NCBI GenBank assembly: GCA_902806565.1
Contig: CADCXA010000065.1
Span: forward strand, 496,001-560,000
From: Hypoxylon rubiginosum
Lineage: Eukaryota; Ascomycota; Sordariomycetes; Xylariales; Hypoxylaceae
Reading direction: 5' to 3'
DNA: 64,000 nucleotides
The notes beneath the pieces are model-generated. The model saw nothing but the letters and a program-made list of their open reading frames with translations, did not search any database and had not been told where the DNA came from. Below, piece after piece: positions 45,446-57,938 of the stretch. A program made the translations under genes and the position numbers. How positions within the stretch are numbered: position 1 is the first letter of the stretch; each line of letters opens with the position of its first letter.

Positions 45446-46708
45446 TTAGGTACCGACGTGTCGAAATGGCATTTGAGAGGATATCGGTAATTCTGACGGT
45501 ACCGAAGCTTGCCTGATCTGCTCCATCAGAATGCCCAGGTGGGTGTCGCTGCCGATCCTCGCCAAGAACCGCTCGACCCACGACGCCTCGTCGGTATCCC
45601 CGACCTGCCTCAGCCGGTCCGTCGCGTCCAGCGCCATGCAGACGAGCCGCCTCCGCAGGACCGGGTCTCGCTGCTCGCGCTCGGCGCTGTCGTGCATGAA
45701 CCGGACGGCGGCGGAGTGGCTCGGCGACAAGGGGTGGTGGAGTTCCAGATGCGCCATGTCCAGCGGCGCTCCCATGGGGCGCCCGATGTCGACGAAGGAT
45801 TCGAATAGGGGGGCCGAGGGTTTCGGCCGCTCGGAGGCGAGCACCGTAGATAGCCAGGACAGGCTGAACCACATCTCCTCCAAGCTCCTGCGCGCCACGT
45901 CGCTCTGCTTGGGCAACACCTCGTTCGCGCGCATCACCGCCTCGTACGAGCGGTCCAGGCTGAGGTTCGACCCGGCGTACGAGGTGCAGGAGTGCTTCCT
46001 GATGGCGTGCAGCAGGGTGACCAGGGCGCGGAGGCGGCAGTTCTCGGCCTGTCGCGGCCCGTCGCGCAGGGCCAGCCGCGCGACCCAGCCCCAGGCGATC
46101 TCCTCGAGGCCCTCCGCGTACATGAAGGGCACGAGCAGCCAGGGCAGGTTCGAGTCGAGGAACCGGGGGTCGTCCTCGAGCCCGGACGCGCGGAGCCACT
46201 GGATGACGCGGAGCCCGGCGCCGGACCTCGCCATGCCCCGCCGGATCTCGTCGGCGGACTCGCCGGGGATCTCCGACCGCACCTTGGAGAGGAAGCCGGC
46301 GGCGCGCCGCTGGGTCATGAGCCCCCGGGACACGGCCCGGTCGAAGACATCGAACGGGCTCGTCGGTCCCTTCTTGGTGTCCTGGTGGGCAAATAGGGGG
46401 TTGGACAGGATCGTGCGAAGATGACGGTCCGCGGCGTGCTGGCGTTTCGAAACGTCGAGAGGTGGGGAGGGGGAGGTCTGCTTCAGAAGGAGGGGGGTTC
46501 TACCCCGAGGTGCGGCGGAACCGTGCGAAGTCGACTCTTCGCCGCCGCTGCTGGGCTCCCACGGATGTTCCTTGTCGAGGTTCTTGCGGAAGGAGGTGGT
46601 GATGGAGTCGAGGAGCTGTCGGGATTCGCGGTTGGTCAGTGGCAAGGGTTGGTGTATCTTGGGGAAGAAGTTTTTGAGCGAGCTGAGCGAAGTCGTCCGG
46701 ACCACCAT
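45446..46708 (-). CDS. Conserved fungal protein of unknown function, possibly mitochondrial
   Basis: From the ATG at 46708 (MVVRTTSLSSLKNFFPKIHQ) the protein has 420 residues in one exon; the upstream codons in the same frame lack an ATG. The N-terminus is basic and Ser-rich without acidic residues, compatible with a mitochondrial targeting peptide. The body is helical: PFDVFDRAVSRGLMTQRRAA, then SGAGLRVIQWLRASGLEDDP, WLLVPFMYAEGLEEIAWGWV and a C-terminal repeat-like helical region (RRRLVCMALDATDRLRQVGD). The helix pairs suggest a pentatricopeptide- or TPR-like solenoid, but no clear repeat signature was found. GC content is high (third-position G/C), unlike the AT-rich flanks, and typical of a core gene here. 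Confidence 0.75.
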   Translation of the reverse strand: MVVRTTSLSSLKNFFPKIHQPLPLTNRESRQLLDSITTSFRKNLDKEHPWEPSSGGEESTSHGSAAPRGRTPLLLKQTSPSPPLDVSKRQHAADRHLRTILSNPLFAHQDTKKGPTSPFDVFDRAVSRGLMTQRRAAGFLSKVRSEIPGESADEIRRGMARSGAGLRVIQWLRASGLEDDPRFLDSNLPWLLVPFMYAEGLEEIAWGWVARLALRDGPRQAENCRLRALVTLLHAIRKHSCTSYAGSNLSLDRSYEAVMRANEVLPKQSDVARRSLEEMWFSLSWLSTVLASERPKPSAPLFESFVDIGRPMGAPLDMAHLELHHPLSPSHSAAVRFMHDSAEREQRDPVLRRRLVCMALDATDRLRQVGDTDEASWVERFLARIGSDTHLGILMEQIRQASVPSELPISSQMPFRHVGT

Positions 46709-49350
46709 CTTGAGCTTGCGGGGAAACGGCGATTGGTGACGATGGACTAACTTCGGAGGTTGATATTGCGGGGAGAGGGCATTCAGGCTTTGCGATGCCT
46801 CGTGGGAATGAAGGCCATTCAATACAGCTGTTTGGTGCTCGACTAAGGCCTTGATCGTTCTTAATCTGCTAGCGTCGCGAATCCGGTAATATGACGCCGA
46901 CAGGTCGACTATGGGAACGATGCAACCAACTTCCAGCTTGAACTGGCCTACCTAACATCGAATGATAGTGAATGCGAATGCTCACTGATGGATCAATGAT
47001 TTTCCGCTGCATTGGTACCTTACCTAAGTACCTATTTGGTAAGCAGACATGGATTCTGGATCTAACCCTTTTCAACGGAATACGGTTAAACCCCTGATGG
47101 GTCCACCTGACTGCCTGACAGTCCTGAGCAGTGCCAAAGCTTTAGAAGCTCTATCATATAGAAACTCAGCAGAGGTGAATTTTTAATTGTATCTGTTTTC
47201 GTAAGTAAAATCATTTTATCCTTGGTACTCATTCTGCAGTGCCCTTTTTATTTCGGTGCGAGGATGTTTAAGGCTGATATCTGCTTTCCACTACTGCACA
47301 GTTACAGTCTATTCATTCTTGTATTCATTCTTGGGACCTTGATAGCGCAGCAAGTGCCGAATACCTTAGCATATAATGACATCACAGCGCCGAATACCCA
47401 ATGACGCTCAGGGGTAGACTTCTATCTTACTAGACAGGATTTCGCGATATGATCCGAGGAGGTGAAGAGGGATCGCCACCATGTCTCTCATTCATGATGC
47501 TCCAAGTCACCAGGCCGCTATTACCCGCTTCATGGCTGAGTCAGGGGATTGGGTCACTCGGGTCCAGGAGTGCAACATGAACAGAGCTATTGTTAGGCTA
47601 TTGCGTGCGTTGAGACCTATAGTTGTGATCGAGCTACGTGGCTAAGGCTGTAGAGCATTCTCTAGGTATTTACATATCTACCTACCTCTTTTAGGGGTAT
47701 ACATAGAGCAGAGGGACAATTCCGGTTCAGCGCAAGCCACCAAATCTTTTCCTACCTTATTCAAGCAACCGAGCATCCAATGCTCAAGCTGAGATTATAA
47801 GCCCCTACTATATCCCCGGCAATGAAAATGATGTGTATTAACGACCTATCGACAGTCTGATTTGGTTCCGTAATAGCATGACGGTTTCGTAGACTATGTG
47901 AAAAATAGCTCTATCCGGTGTCCATATGGGTTCCGTTAAGCCGTTTGGCATTCTTCTTGGACCGGCTTTTGGTATGAGGACCGTTCTTCTAGGCTTGGCG
48001 CGTGAGCACGATCCCTGAAAATTCCAACAGCTACGGCTCGCTTAAGGGGGAAGATGTTGATATCTACATCGATACATTACACAGTACTGCTGGTACAATA
48101 CAACACACTCATGCCTAAGGTACCTTAGGTAGGTAAGCAACAAGTAAATAATGCCATCGTAAAAGATTAACATGCGAACGTATGAGGTCCGTTAGGTATT
48201 TGAATTGCCTACCTAACCTAGCCGCTCTAGGTACCTTAGGGAGGAGGAAAATAATTGAAAAAAAAAAAAAAAGATTTGATGTATCATGTTACCTTAGCGA
48301 CAAGCCTTTCCAGCAGGGTACACCTGCAGACATCGCCTACATATACCTAAGGTACCTAGGTACCTAAAGATGTGCAGCTTTCCCCATACGATAACTGACT
48401 CGCACGTGCCACTACGCAGTCCCACCGCAATGGTTGACGAATCAAGCCATTAGAATCATTCGATTGTGGGGCAATATCCCTACCCAAGTTAGGTTAATAG
48501 GTTAAGCAGGTGCTGGCAGGTCAGGCAGTCACAAATGCATTAGGCGAATTTAGGGAAGATCCAGTCTACCAGCTGCACTAATCCGGCCTGAGGTCATCCC
48601 TACCTAAGGTACCTAAAGCGCCTAGCCGTTGCACAGTACACAATATAATTTTGCGTACAATAAATACGATACCTACCATCCCCTCAGTGGACATTAGGTA
48701 CTTAAAACAGCGCTGAACCCCCCGGCAAGGTACCTGCGAGACACTTAAAAAAAACCTGGACTATCAGATAATCCAACAGCCGAAAAAGCCTTCACAGGTC
48801 CCCAATTCCATCCACTTTCCCTTTTGCACCAAGCACCAAAGAGCCCAGCTCTAGATTCCATTCTCACACGCAAAAAGGATTACAACACACACACAAAGCA
48901 CATTTCACCAACGGAGCGTCCTGCCGCATTGAAAGATTTCTCTACTTGGACCACTGCCTTTGTCCAAAGGCAATTGGCCAATCAGCCTGCCGTCGCGTTA
49001 TTGACACGTCTAAGTCAGCTAGAGCCTACTACCTAGTACCCAGGTAGCTACAAGCCCTGTATTTTACGGAGGATCGCATCCAGTATCCAGTCTCCAGTCT
49101 CCAGTATCCAGTGCTACACGCGCGCCCGTCCAACTTGTTCAACCTCTTCCACGCACACCCACCCGTCACCCGTTGCCCATCCCAACTCAATCCCCAAATC
49201 CTTTTTTTTACCATCCTTTCAACCTACCTCAGTCTCCACTATTGCGACAACCTCTCCTACCGCAATTTCATCGCCGATTTGACTGTTGTCATCGCTCTGC
49301 CCTTCCAAGAAGGGACATACAACATACCGCCTAACCCACAGTCTTAAGAG
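46709..49350. other. Long intergenic region and DEF1 5' flank
   Basis: About 2.6 kb without a supported gene. The densest run of the dispersed palindrome in the window lies at 48110-48370 and near 48600 (CCTAAGGTACCTTAGGTAGG, AAGGTACCTAGGTACCTAAA). An A13-14 tract lies near 48260. The last 500 bases are C/T-rich, typical of a long 5' UTR, and hold a 7-bp tandem repeat (49081-49112). Confidence 0.55.
49081..49112 (+). repeat. Tandem 7-bp repeat (CAGTMTC)
   Basis: Four full units and a partial one alternate CAGTATC and CAGTCTC, in the likely 5' UTR or promoter of DEF1. Confidence 0.8.
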
Positions 49351-52300
49351 ATGGCCGAGGTTCAGGCTCGATCCCAGGCCCCGTCCTCCCGTGGTAGAGG
49401 CGGCGGCCGAGGTGGAAGAGGTGGCTTTAGTAGCCGTAGCACCCCTAACAGACGGACTAACGGCGACAAAATCACGATCGCAGACGCCACCCCCGACGAC
49501 GACGGCGACGTCAGTCAGCTTCGAAAGCAGTATGGCCAAAAGCTAGACACCATCAAGGAGCTCTTCCCCAACTGGTCTGATGCCGACATTCTTTACGCAC
49601 TCAAGGAGACAGACGGTGATGTCGAAATCACCGCTACACGAATTGCCGACGGTACGAAAAAAAATTGCTTCATTCCCACATCTTCATCAAACGCGTTTCT
49701 ATCGCGGTCTCTCTCCCTTGCCACCCTGTCTCACCTTGCTAACATAACTTTGCTTTGTAGGATCCATTTCTCAATGGGGCGAAGTTTCGAAGCAGAAGAA
49801 GACCACTACCCGTCCCAAGACGAAGGACTCTACATCTGCTGGCCTTATTGAATCGTCCGGTAACAGCAGACCTACACGCGGTGGTCGTCCAGATGGCGCT
49901 CGCGGCGCACGCGCTCGTGGTAACGAGAGAGGCCGGGGTGCTGGTCGAGGTCGAGCTACCTCTCACCCCGCCACAAACGGTCAGCGATCCAAGGAGAATC
50001 AACAGCTTTCCGTCCCGACTGAGGAATCCTCCGGCTGGGGAACTACCGCAACCGAAGAAGCAGCTGGTAACGAAGGCAGCTCAAGCTGGGCTGCGCCTGA
50101 CTCAACTACCGAATCCACTACTACTCCCACGCCCGCCACTGTCACTCCCGCCACTGCTACGACTGAATCTGCACCTACCAAACCTAGTGTAATTCCCCAG
50201 GGTACGCAGAAGACTTGGGCCAGTATCATCCGCCAATCGACCGCTCCGAAGCCGGTACAGAAGCCGAAAGAGGCTCCTGCCCCAAAGTCAGCCGAGGTCG
50301 TCGAGTCAGTTCCTCCCGCCGAGCCCACTCCGCCTGCACCCGAGCCGGAACCCCAGCCTGCAGCTGAGGAGGCACCCAAAGACGTCGCCGAACCCTCGCC
50401 GCCTGCGGAGACGCCCAAGACCGTAGATGTCGAAGTTGCTCTGGGGCCGCCCGAAGACGATTTAACTCGTGTCAATCTTGAACAACTCCCAGATGAATCA
50501 AACCCTCCTACAACTGCTACCGCCGCCAGCACGACTGCGGACTCTTGGGATCCGAAGCTGCACCAACAAAGCAGCACGGCCACCCCACTTTCTGCCTCGC
50601 AAGCACAACATCATCCTACACGTCCTGCTAGCGGTTTCGCGACAACTGCGCTCAAGGCCACTGAGCGTCCTGCTGCTCGCACGCCTAGCTACCAGAAACG
50701 TATTCTCGAGCAGGAAGAGGCGGTTATAATGCCTGGTAACCGCGAAGTAGACCGTGCTGCTGTTCAGTTCGGTGCTTTTAATCTGAACGGAGTTGAGGAT
50801 GACATTGACGGCGATCGTGAAGACCCCGAGACGAGAACCCAACCTCCCCCCGAGTCGCCAGTTGCCGTCCCTCGCGCGTCGTTGCCTCCTGTTTCTCAAC
50901 CCGCCGCGGTCCCTGATGCATTCCCACCTGCGCAGAAACCTGCTGCTTCTTTGCCCCCGGCACCTGCTGCGGCCGGTATAGTGCCCGTCCAATCTCTTCG
51001 TGAGAATCAATACACTGACTATCAGACAGCTACGCCTGTAGCCCCGCCAACCGGCCCGGCCGCGATTACAGCTCAGCGTATGTCGCAATACCCTCAAATA
51101 AGTCACCCCACTAATATCTATGTAGCGCCCCAAGCGCCTTCGAGCAATCAACAGTTTGGGCGGTATGGCCAGGCGAGCACACAGGAGCCCGCCGGCTTCC
51201 CTCAGAAGCCATATGACACCTTTGGCCAGCAAACTACTACTACTACCTCTGCTGGCCTTGATAATTTCTCTGCGCCTACTACCCAAGCCGCAGGCCTGCA
51301 GACGACCGCTGCGTTCAGCTCCGCACCGAGCGAATACCCGTCCTACTACACGGCAGACCCACAGGGTCGAAACTCATACAACAGTTACTATCAACAGTAC
51401 GGACAACAGCACGCTAACCAAAGCCACCACGAAGGTTCGAGCGCCCCGAACCGTGGCTTCGGGGGCTACGACGCAAGCCGAAACGAAAACTTGAGCCAGT
51501 ACCCTCAAAGCGGTGCGCAGACGAGATACGGTGCTGCCGCCTCGGAATCTCACAACAGCGGTCACAATACGCCCAACCCAATTGGTCAGGGAGGCCAGCA
51601 GGCATCTGGTCAGACTAACCAGCCGCAGTCCAATCTTCACCAGCAGCCACACGCTAACCAGTACCCATACTCGCACCCGTACTACTCTAGCCCGTACTAC
51701 GCTCAATACATGAGCCAGTACGGTGGTGGATACGGACAGGGTGGATACGGCGGTGGTCCGTACGGCAAGGGCGGAGTGTACGGACAACCTCATCAGTATG
51801 GCATGTCTCCGCAGGGTCCCTATGACCACAACTCATCTCCTGCGACGAGCGGGTTTGGCCAGTCTTCTCTTGGCGGCCGCGACAGTGGCGTAGGCTCGAG
51901 CGTCGACAACTATGGCCGCGCGGGATCGGCCCAGTCGGGAGCCCCTGGACTTGGGGGCAGTGGATTTGGCGGAATACATGATACGTTTGGACGTGGTTCG
52001 GGCTACCCATCCCAAGGCGTCCAACAGTTCAACGCCCCTAACGCGCCAGCCTCGAACACTGGCTCGGGCAACGACGACCTGAAGCCTTACGGTGACTCGA
52101 AAGTTGCTGGGGGGCCTAGCCCTTCCCTCGCGGCCGCCGCACGACCAGGTTCTGCCACGAATACTACGCCTGCCGGATCAGGTCTTCCGCCGCAGCAGTC
52201 GGCCCAGCAGGGCATGGGTGGATACGGTGGATACCCCAATCATTTGAATCACGGCCTCCACGGCAATCAGTCAGCCGGCAGTGGATATGGACTCGGTGGC

Positions 52301-52420
52301 TCTGGCGGCCAAGGCCATGGTAATAGCCCGTATGCTGGCTATGGCGGCAACCAGGGATTTGGTAATAATTTCTACGCCGGCCGACAACAGCAGGGTGGCT
52401 GGGGTGGCAACTATCATTAA
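49351..52420 (+). CDS. DEF1: RNA polymerase II degradation factor 1 (DEF1-like)
   Basis: Two exons (49351-49651, 49761-52420) encode 986 residues. The N-terminus is an RG-rich stretch (SSRGRGGGRGGRGGFSSRS) followed by a CUE ubiquitin-binding domain at about residues 54-100 (QLRKQYGQKLDTIKELFPNW, SDADILYALKETDGDVEITA). After the intron the order WGEVSKQKK, RGRGAGRGRATS, QKTWASIIRQ and AVQFGAFNLNG matches fungal DEF1. A Pro/Ala-rich middle and a long Gln/Gly/Tyr-rich low-complexity tail (NSYYQQYGQQ, YMSQYGGGYGQGGYGGG) follow. DEF1 helps ubiquitinate and remove stalled RNA polymerase II; in yeast, proteasomal processing removes the Q-rich tail and sends the protein to the nucleus. The length and layout are typical. 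Codon use is GC-biased, and there is no sign of damage. Confidence 0.92.
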
Positions 52421-53521
52421 TCGTCGAATGGGTCAACCCACATTCGAGAGTAGAGAGGCGCGTTTAGGCGTGGAAGATGCGCAAGGTCCAATACTTTCCT
52501 AATCTTGATGGTAGCGATGGTGAAGCCATCCAATTCCGAATCGTTGAACTCGGTGGACTTTCTCTACTCAAACAAATTCTTGAGAGTATGACTTACTCTC
52601 TCGTTTTGACTGGTGGGAGGCACGGCACGGATAGGGCCAGAAAAGTTCTTGCTGAGAGGTACGGGAGGTGAATTGCATGTACGATTGTTTTTCCTTATGG
52701 GTTTCACCACTGGCACCGAGGCACGGTACCGGACATTAGGAATAGGATGATACCGAAAAGCATTTCATGTCTTCTGACTGATCAGACCAGAATCCATGTT
52801 TTCGCTGTCGCTTTGTGATATGTATGAATCCAATTGTGACTTATTACTTGACGCTTATTTTTACGTAGATGAGAGACTGCATTGTGTCGCATGCTCAAGT
52901 AATTCCACTCTTTCAAGAGGGTTATCTACAAATCTCTAGTACGGAAATCGCCGATATATTTAGCCTAACCAACCTCAGTCTCACGAAGATACATAGACGT
53001 TATAGAATGGATAGACGGGTACCTCTAAAGGATACCCCAGATCAGAAATGCGCCAGACTCAAACTCGCTAATCAGAGCCAATGGGATCTCGGTAGAGATA
53101 TATATGCGACTAGGTTTAATTTACAGGATATATGTGACTGAAACCTGTAGTCTTTCTGTCTATATACTAGATCTCGTAGCCCGTAGGTTCTGTACACCGC
53201 ATAGCCGAATAAGGAAGTCCGTCAAGCAGCCCCCCTTGCTTACAGCATTAAATATAATAGCAATAGTCTTAAGACCTAGATTTTTACGCCGACAAGATAT
53301 CTAGGTATATATATGTACCAACAGCGCATTTATGAGTTCCAAGTATATGACTGTGGATACTAAAGATTAATGATTAGGCAGGTAAGATATACGCAACCAC
53401 CTATTATTACAAGAATGATTTCTTATATACGTGGTTTTAACCCAGGTGCGGCTACATGTACGCGAGAGCCCGGCCCAGGTTGTTTAAACCCCGCGGAATT
53501 GTTGTACATGCGTAGTCCATA
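52421..53521. other. Intergenic region between convergent DEF1 and subtilase genes
   Basis: The first several hundred bases are probably DEF1 3' UTR. Small open frames (52477-52671, 52869-53141) have no clear protein character. From 52900 the DNA is AT-rich. Confidence 0.5.
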
Positions 53522-55036
53522 TCACGCGATTCCGTTGTAAGCCAGCAAGTTGGGGCTCCCGGTCCCGGCGTCGGCGACCACGTCGGCGATAGCCAACCCC
53601 TTGACGCGGGCGATCGTGGCGGCGGGCGTGTCCAGGCCCGACTCGAGGCCTTTGAGGTAGCAGACGAGGCCGGCGACGTGGGGGCTCGACATGGAGGTGC
53701 CCGAGTTGACGGACTCGAGGCCCTCGACGTTCCAGAGGGAGGCGACGTCTACCCCGGGCGCGAAGACGGCGACGCGGGGGCCGTAGTTGCTGAAGGAGGC
53801 GCGCGTCCGGTTCCAGTGGACGGCGCCGACGGCGAGGGCGGCGGGGGCGCTGGCGGGGGACCGGGTGGAGGCGTCGGCGGCGTCGTTGCCGGCGCCGACG
53901 ACGGAGAGGACGCCCATGGCGGCGGCGGCGTCGACGGCGGCGTTTAGGGTCGCGGAGGTGGTGAATGCTGGATGGCAGAGAGGTAGGGGTGGTCAGACAA
54001 GGTGAGACAGGGGGGGGTGGGAAAAGGGAGTAGAGAGAAGAGACGGCGACGTCGACATACCTAGACTCATGTTGATGACCGATTTAGCCGCGCGTCCAGG
54101 AGTTCCCGTGGCGTTGTTGACGACCCAGTTGATGCCGTCGAGGACGTGCGCTACCGTCGAATAACCCTGCCGTATTTCGCGTTAGATCACATGCGAGAAA
54201 GGGGTACGGTACGGCAAAAATTCCGAGACGCTTTGGGGGGAAGGGGGGATTTCAGCTTACATAACTCCTAACGACCTTGACGTCGACGACGGTGGCCCTC
54301 TTGGCGACGCCGTAGGAGTTCGAGGCGATGGTGCCGGCGACGTGGGTGCCGTGGCCGAAGTGGTCGTCGAAGGACTCGGTGCCGTCCCACGCGTTGTACC
54401 CCTTGACGGCGCGGCCCCCGAACTCGCTGTTGTTGGTCAGGACGCCCGAGTCCAGCACGTACGCGAAGGTGCCGGCGCCGCCGCTGCTGTCGTACCGGTA
54501 CGTGTGGCCGCGCGTGTTGCCGTCCGACACCCGCGTCCGCGACGACAGCGCCTCGAGGCCCCACGGCGCGTTCGCCTGCTGCTGCGTCACGGACGTCAGG
54601 TTCGCCGCCCTGTCCGCTTCTACGTGCAGGACCTGCGCGGATTACCTCCTGGTTAGCGATGTTGTCTCTCTCAGACCAGATTTGATGGAAATTTTGGGGA
54701 CGGGCAGATGGTTCCTACATTTACGTTGCTCAGGATCTGCAGGACGGTATCGTCGTCGAACTCGCCCGCGTACCCGCTGAACCCGCCGAAGCCGTACGTC
54801 TTCTCGAGGCCGGCCGTGCTGCTGCCGCCGCTGCTACCGCGGCGCGCGAGGCTCCGTCGGTGCACGTCGCGCACCCACGACAGGTGCAGGGCAGCATCCA
54901 CGCCGGGCAGCAGGCTCACGATGTACTTTCCGGGTATTACGTCGCTGTCCTGAAGGTTTAAAATGTCCGCCAGTCCGGCGAGGGCGAGCGCCGGGGCCGC
55001 AAGCCCGAAGAAAAGTCCCAAAGCCGCGCACCGCAT
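53522..55036 (-). CDS. Secreted subtilisin-like serine protease (proteinase K/oryzin group)
   Basis: Four exons (55036-54719, 54632-54261, 54166-54061, 53967-53522) give 413 residues, the standard length. A signal peptide (MRCAALGLFFGLAAPALALA) is followed by an I9 propeptide (IPGKYIVSLLPGVDAALH onwards) ending near residue 120, then the mature enzyme starting around QQQANAPWGLEALS. The catalytic triad is visible: Asp in YVLDSGVLTNN, His in FGHGTHVAGTIAS, Ser in SGTSMSSPHVAGL. Further landmarks are VDVKVVR and GNDAADASTRSPA. The enzyme would degrade extracellular protein. Exons are very GC-rich (many third-position G/C) compared with the surrounding DNA. Confidence 0.93.
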
Positions 55037-57938
55037 CTTGTTCCGTCGCGTTGAATGAGAGGTAGCCAACGAGGAAACCTTGGAAACAATAAACAAAAGA
55101 GGTGTCCGAGGCGTTCGAGTGCTTTTTATCCTTTTTTTTTGCTTTTTTTACCAGAGCGCCGCCCCTCTTTGTTCTAGCCTTCTAGAAGAAGAAGCAAAGG
55201 AAATCGAAGCAACCCCATCCATCTTCTCGTATTCATATCCGCGCCCATCCTCGTACAGAGGGGGGGCCAGCCCAGCAAATGACATCCGAGTTGCCTAGAA
55301 GAATGGTACTATGAGAGAAGGACGAGGAGGGGGGACACCGCTTTTGCCCTGCCTGGGTTGCCGGCCGAGAACGTTCGTAGGCGGACCCGCGATCCTGACC
55401 TGGAAGGTGTCTGGAAATTGCCGTTCCATTGCCAAGCCGCGAGTCCGGGTAAGCTGTCGATAGTGGATACCGACGAGGTGGTCTGGGTTCGGACTTACCC
55501 CTGCCTACCCCGTGCGAAAGATGTGATTTGATCCTTGGTGACGAGATATGGTCTATAGGTTAGGTAAGTTGGCCATTCTGCGCAGGTGGTAGTTATATAG
55601 AGGAAATAGATTGTTAGGAGAATATTCTTTCTCAGGAAGAGAAGCTTATCTAACTATTAGACAGGACAACTTACCTACAAGATCCACGACTAGGCAAGGA
55701 AGCTAAACGATAGCTTACCTAACACAATGTCTCGGATGTATAGATCATCGCAGTTATATGAGTTGCCTTCAAGGAACTGAGCATAGATAAACAGGTATAA
55801 ATATCAACCCAGAGCGTATACCTGCCTAGCTCTTAGGTTCAGCGCGTCGTAATTATCTCTTATCTCTATCAAACCTACCCAAGTACATATGCGAATAGCC
55901 TGTTTATTCCATGACGCTGCGGTACTTACTAGAAGTAGATCTTGGCTATTATCTAAAGGTGTAGAAATTATGTAATTTCAAAGATGCTACCTAAGGTAAG
56001 GGCGGCGAGCTCCAGCCGTCGGTAGCCGGATCGGATCATCCCAATTGCCGAACCCCTGAGCCCCTGAGCGCAACCGCAACTCCAAGGGATTGAAAGAGAC
56101 TTAGTATTCGTAGGTTTTACATTAGGGGGTTAATCAATAGTTGGACTGAGTGTTTCTGGTGAAGAAACTTTGTTGTTTTCTTCCCTAACGTTTTACATCG
56201 TAACAATTAGCCGTTTTATTGGGAAACACAGGCAACTTCTGGGCGCGGAATCTTCGATGTATTGGGCTTTTATAAGTAGACCGTTGTGGGAGTTGTGCGA
56301 ATGTTTGCACCGCGAGTGTCGATAAATAAGGAAGTTAATGCTGCTGGGGGGAAGAAAGAAAATTTAAAATAAAAGAAGAAAGGGAATTAAGTAGGTACTT
56401 AGTGTTGTGTGCCACGATACATGGGGTTGAGGTTAGATGGTAATGCGAATATTGGATATTGGCAGGTACAGAACCGACAGTTCCCAGTTCTCACGGTACT
56501 ACAGCATGTGAATACCTACCTAATGCTTCCTAATTGGAAGACGAAAAGCGCCAAAGTTGCCTGGACAGTACCTAGGTACGGTAGGCTGGTACGCAGCGGC
56601 AGAAAGTGTGCAGTCTTCTCCTAGGCAACGGGCGGTGTAAGCATTTTCCAGATGGTGGGTTATATGGAATAACAGCAGTCAAATTGCCCTACTGGCCTCA
56701 TTTGGTGATGTTGGCCGAGGGGGTAGCTCAGAGGTAACACTCTAATCGTCCGGTGCCCCGATTGTGAGCCGGCTTGGACCTGGGTTCGATTCGGACTCAG
56801 GTTCAAGAGGTAACTGAGTTGACTCCCAGAAGTCCCCTCTTTTTGGTATTTTTTTCTTCTTTCTTTTCTTTTTACCATTTCCATCGATCGATCTCTTTTT
56901 TATTTCCCTTTTTTTTATACTTTGTTTATTATTCCATTCGACCAACCTCGCCGTCGATTTCAATTTTCATCCCAGTAGCCCCCTCCCTCTCTCTCCAGTG
57001 AACATTTCGTTGGATATTTACCTGCATACCCTTTCGTCTTGCTCTCTATTTTTCTAATTGTTCAGATAAATCAAAGATGCAACATGCATGCATTCTTTTC
57101 AAATATTACCTTACAGAATCAACAATTTATTTTATCGCGCAGCTTCACGGACATCATATACTTGAGTTTCTCAGGAATATAAATCTACCTCTTATCCAGA
57201 TGGTTGCCATCAGGGGTGCGTTGCGGTGTCCGCGAATAAAAACAGATATAGATAGCATATTCACACTCGGTTTAATCATATATACCAACTCTTTACTATT
57301 TATCACGATGAAGCCCGAGATACTTTACTGAAAAGGGCACCAGATAAACCTCTCGAGCTTGGAGAAGCGGCATTTCTGCAGCAAATAATAGATAGAAATG
57401 GGATGGGAAGAGCAAAAGGGTTGGTGAGTGTAGATGCTCTGATAATCAGAGAATGAGGGTTTGTTGTGGATTTGACTCCTTTCCTACAGGCGAGACCATA
57501 AGCATATTAATATCAGGATAGGTACTTCAGATATCTAGGTAGTTGCATTACTCATTTTGAGGGTGTTTTCGTATATCTTCACGACTTCTTTGCGCTAGGC
57601 ACCAAGGCAAGTAATTTAGTTGGCTGTCTAGCTAGCTATCACCAGTTGCCCCGTTACAAAGTACGTCGTTCGTAAATAGTTTCATCCCATCTACACCGAT
57701 CACTAGACTTTATTTTCTCAATTCTTCTCAATAAGTCCGAACTCATCGTTCCTAATTTTTTCTACAATACTTTGTCATTATCGTCCCCAGAGCTATTCTC
57801 CCCAGAGCTTTCTTTCTAGAGTTGTTTTTCCTAGAGCTGGCCCTTTTCTCACACAAAGCTCACAGCATTAGCCTAACAAGCAATCTCCCACAACTACATT
57901 TGTCTCTTCTCTTTAATCTTCCGCATTGTATTTATAAG
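55037..57938. other. Long gene-poor region
   Basis: Nearly 3 kb without a supported protein gene. It contains the subtilase promoter, several TACCTAAGGTAAG and TACCTAGGTACGG motifs (near 55988 and 56570), a tRNA-like sequence at 56716-56806, and T-rich/CT-rich tracts after 56830 that may belong to a transcribed leader. Confidence 0.5.
56716..56806 (+). other. tRNA-like sequence with A and B box, probably tRNA-derived repeat or tRNA pseudogene
   Basis: The sequence carries TAGCTCAGAGGTAACACTC, close to a polymerase III A box, and GGGTTCGATTCGGA, close to a B box, at about the distance found in a tRNA gene. However the D-stem partner and three of five T-stem pairs are lost, and no acceptor stem can be closed. 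A tRNA-headed SINE or a decayed tRNA gene fits best. Confidence 0.45.

Noticed and set aside
45429..46424. Large overlapping frames on both strands inside the 45.4-46.7 kb gene
   Set aside because: High third-position GC opens shadow frames; only the minus-strand frame ending at 45446 has natural residue order and helical periodicity.
50498..51286. 262-codon minus-strand frame inside DEF1
   Set aside because: It is antisense to the Pro/Gln-rich part of DEF1 and has the Arg/Leu-rich composition expected from it.
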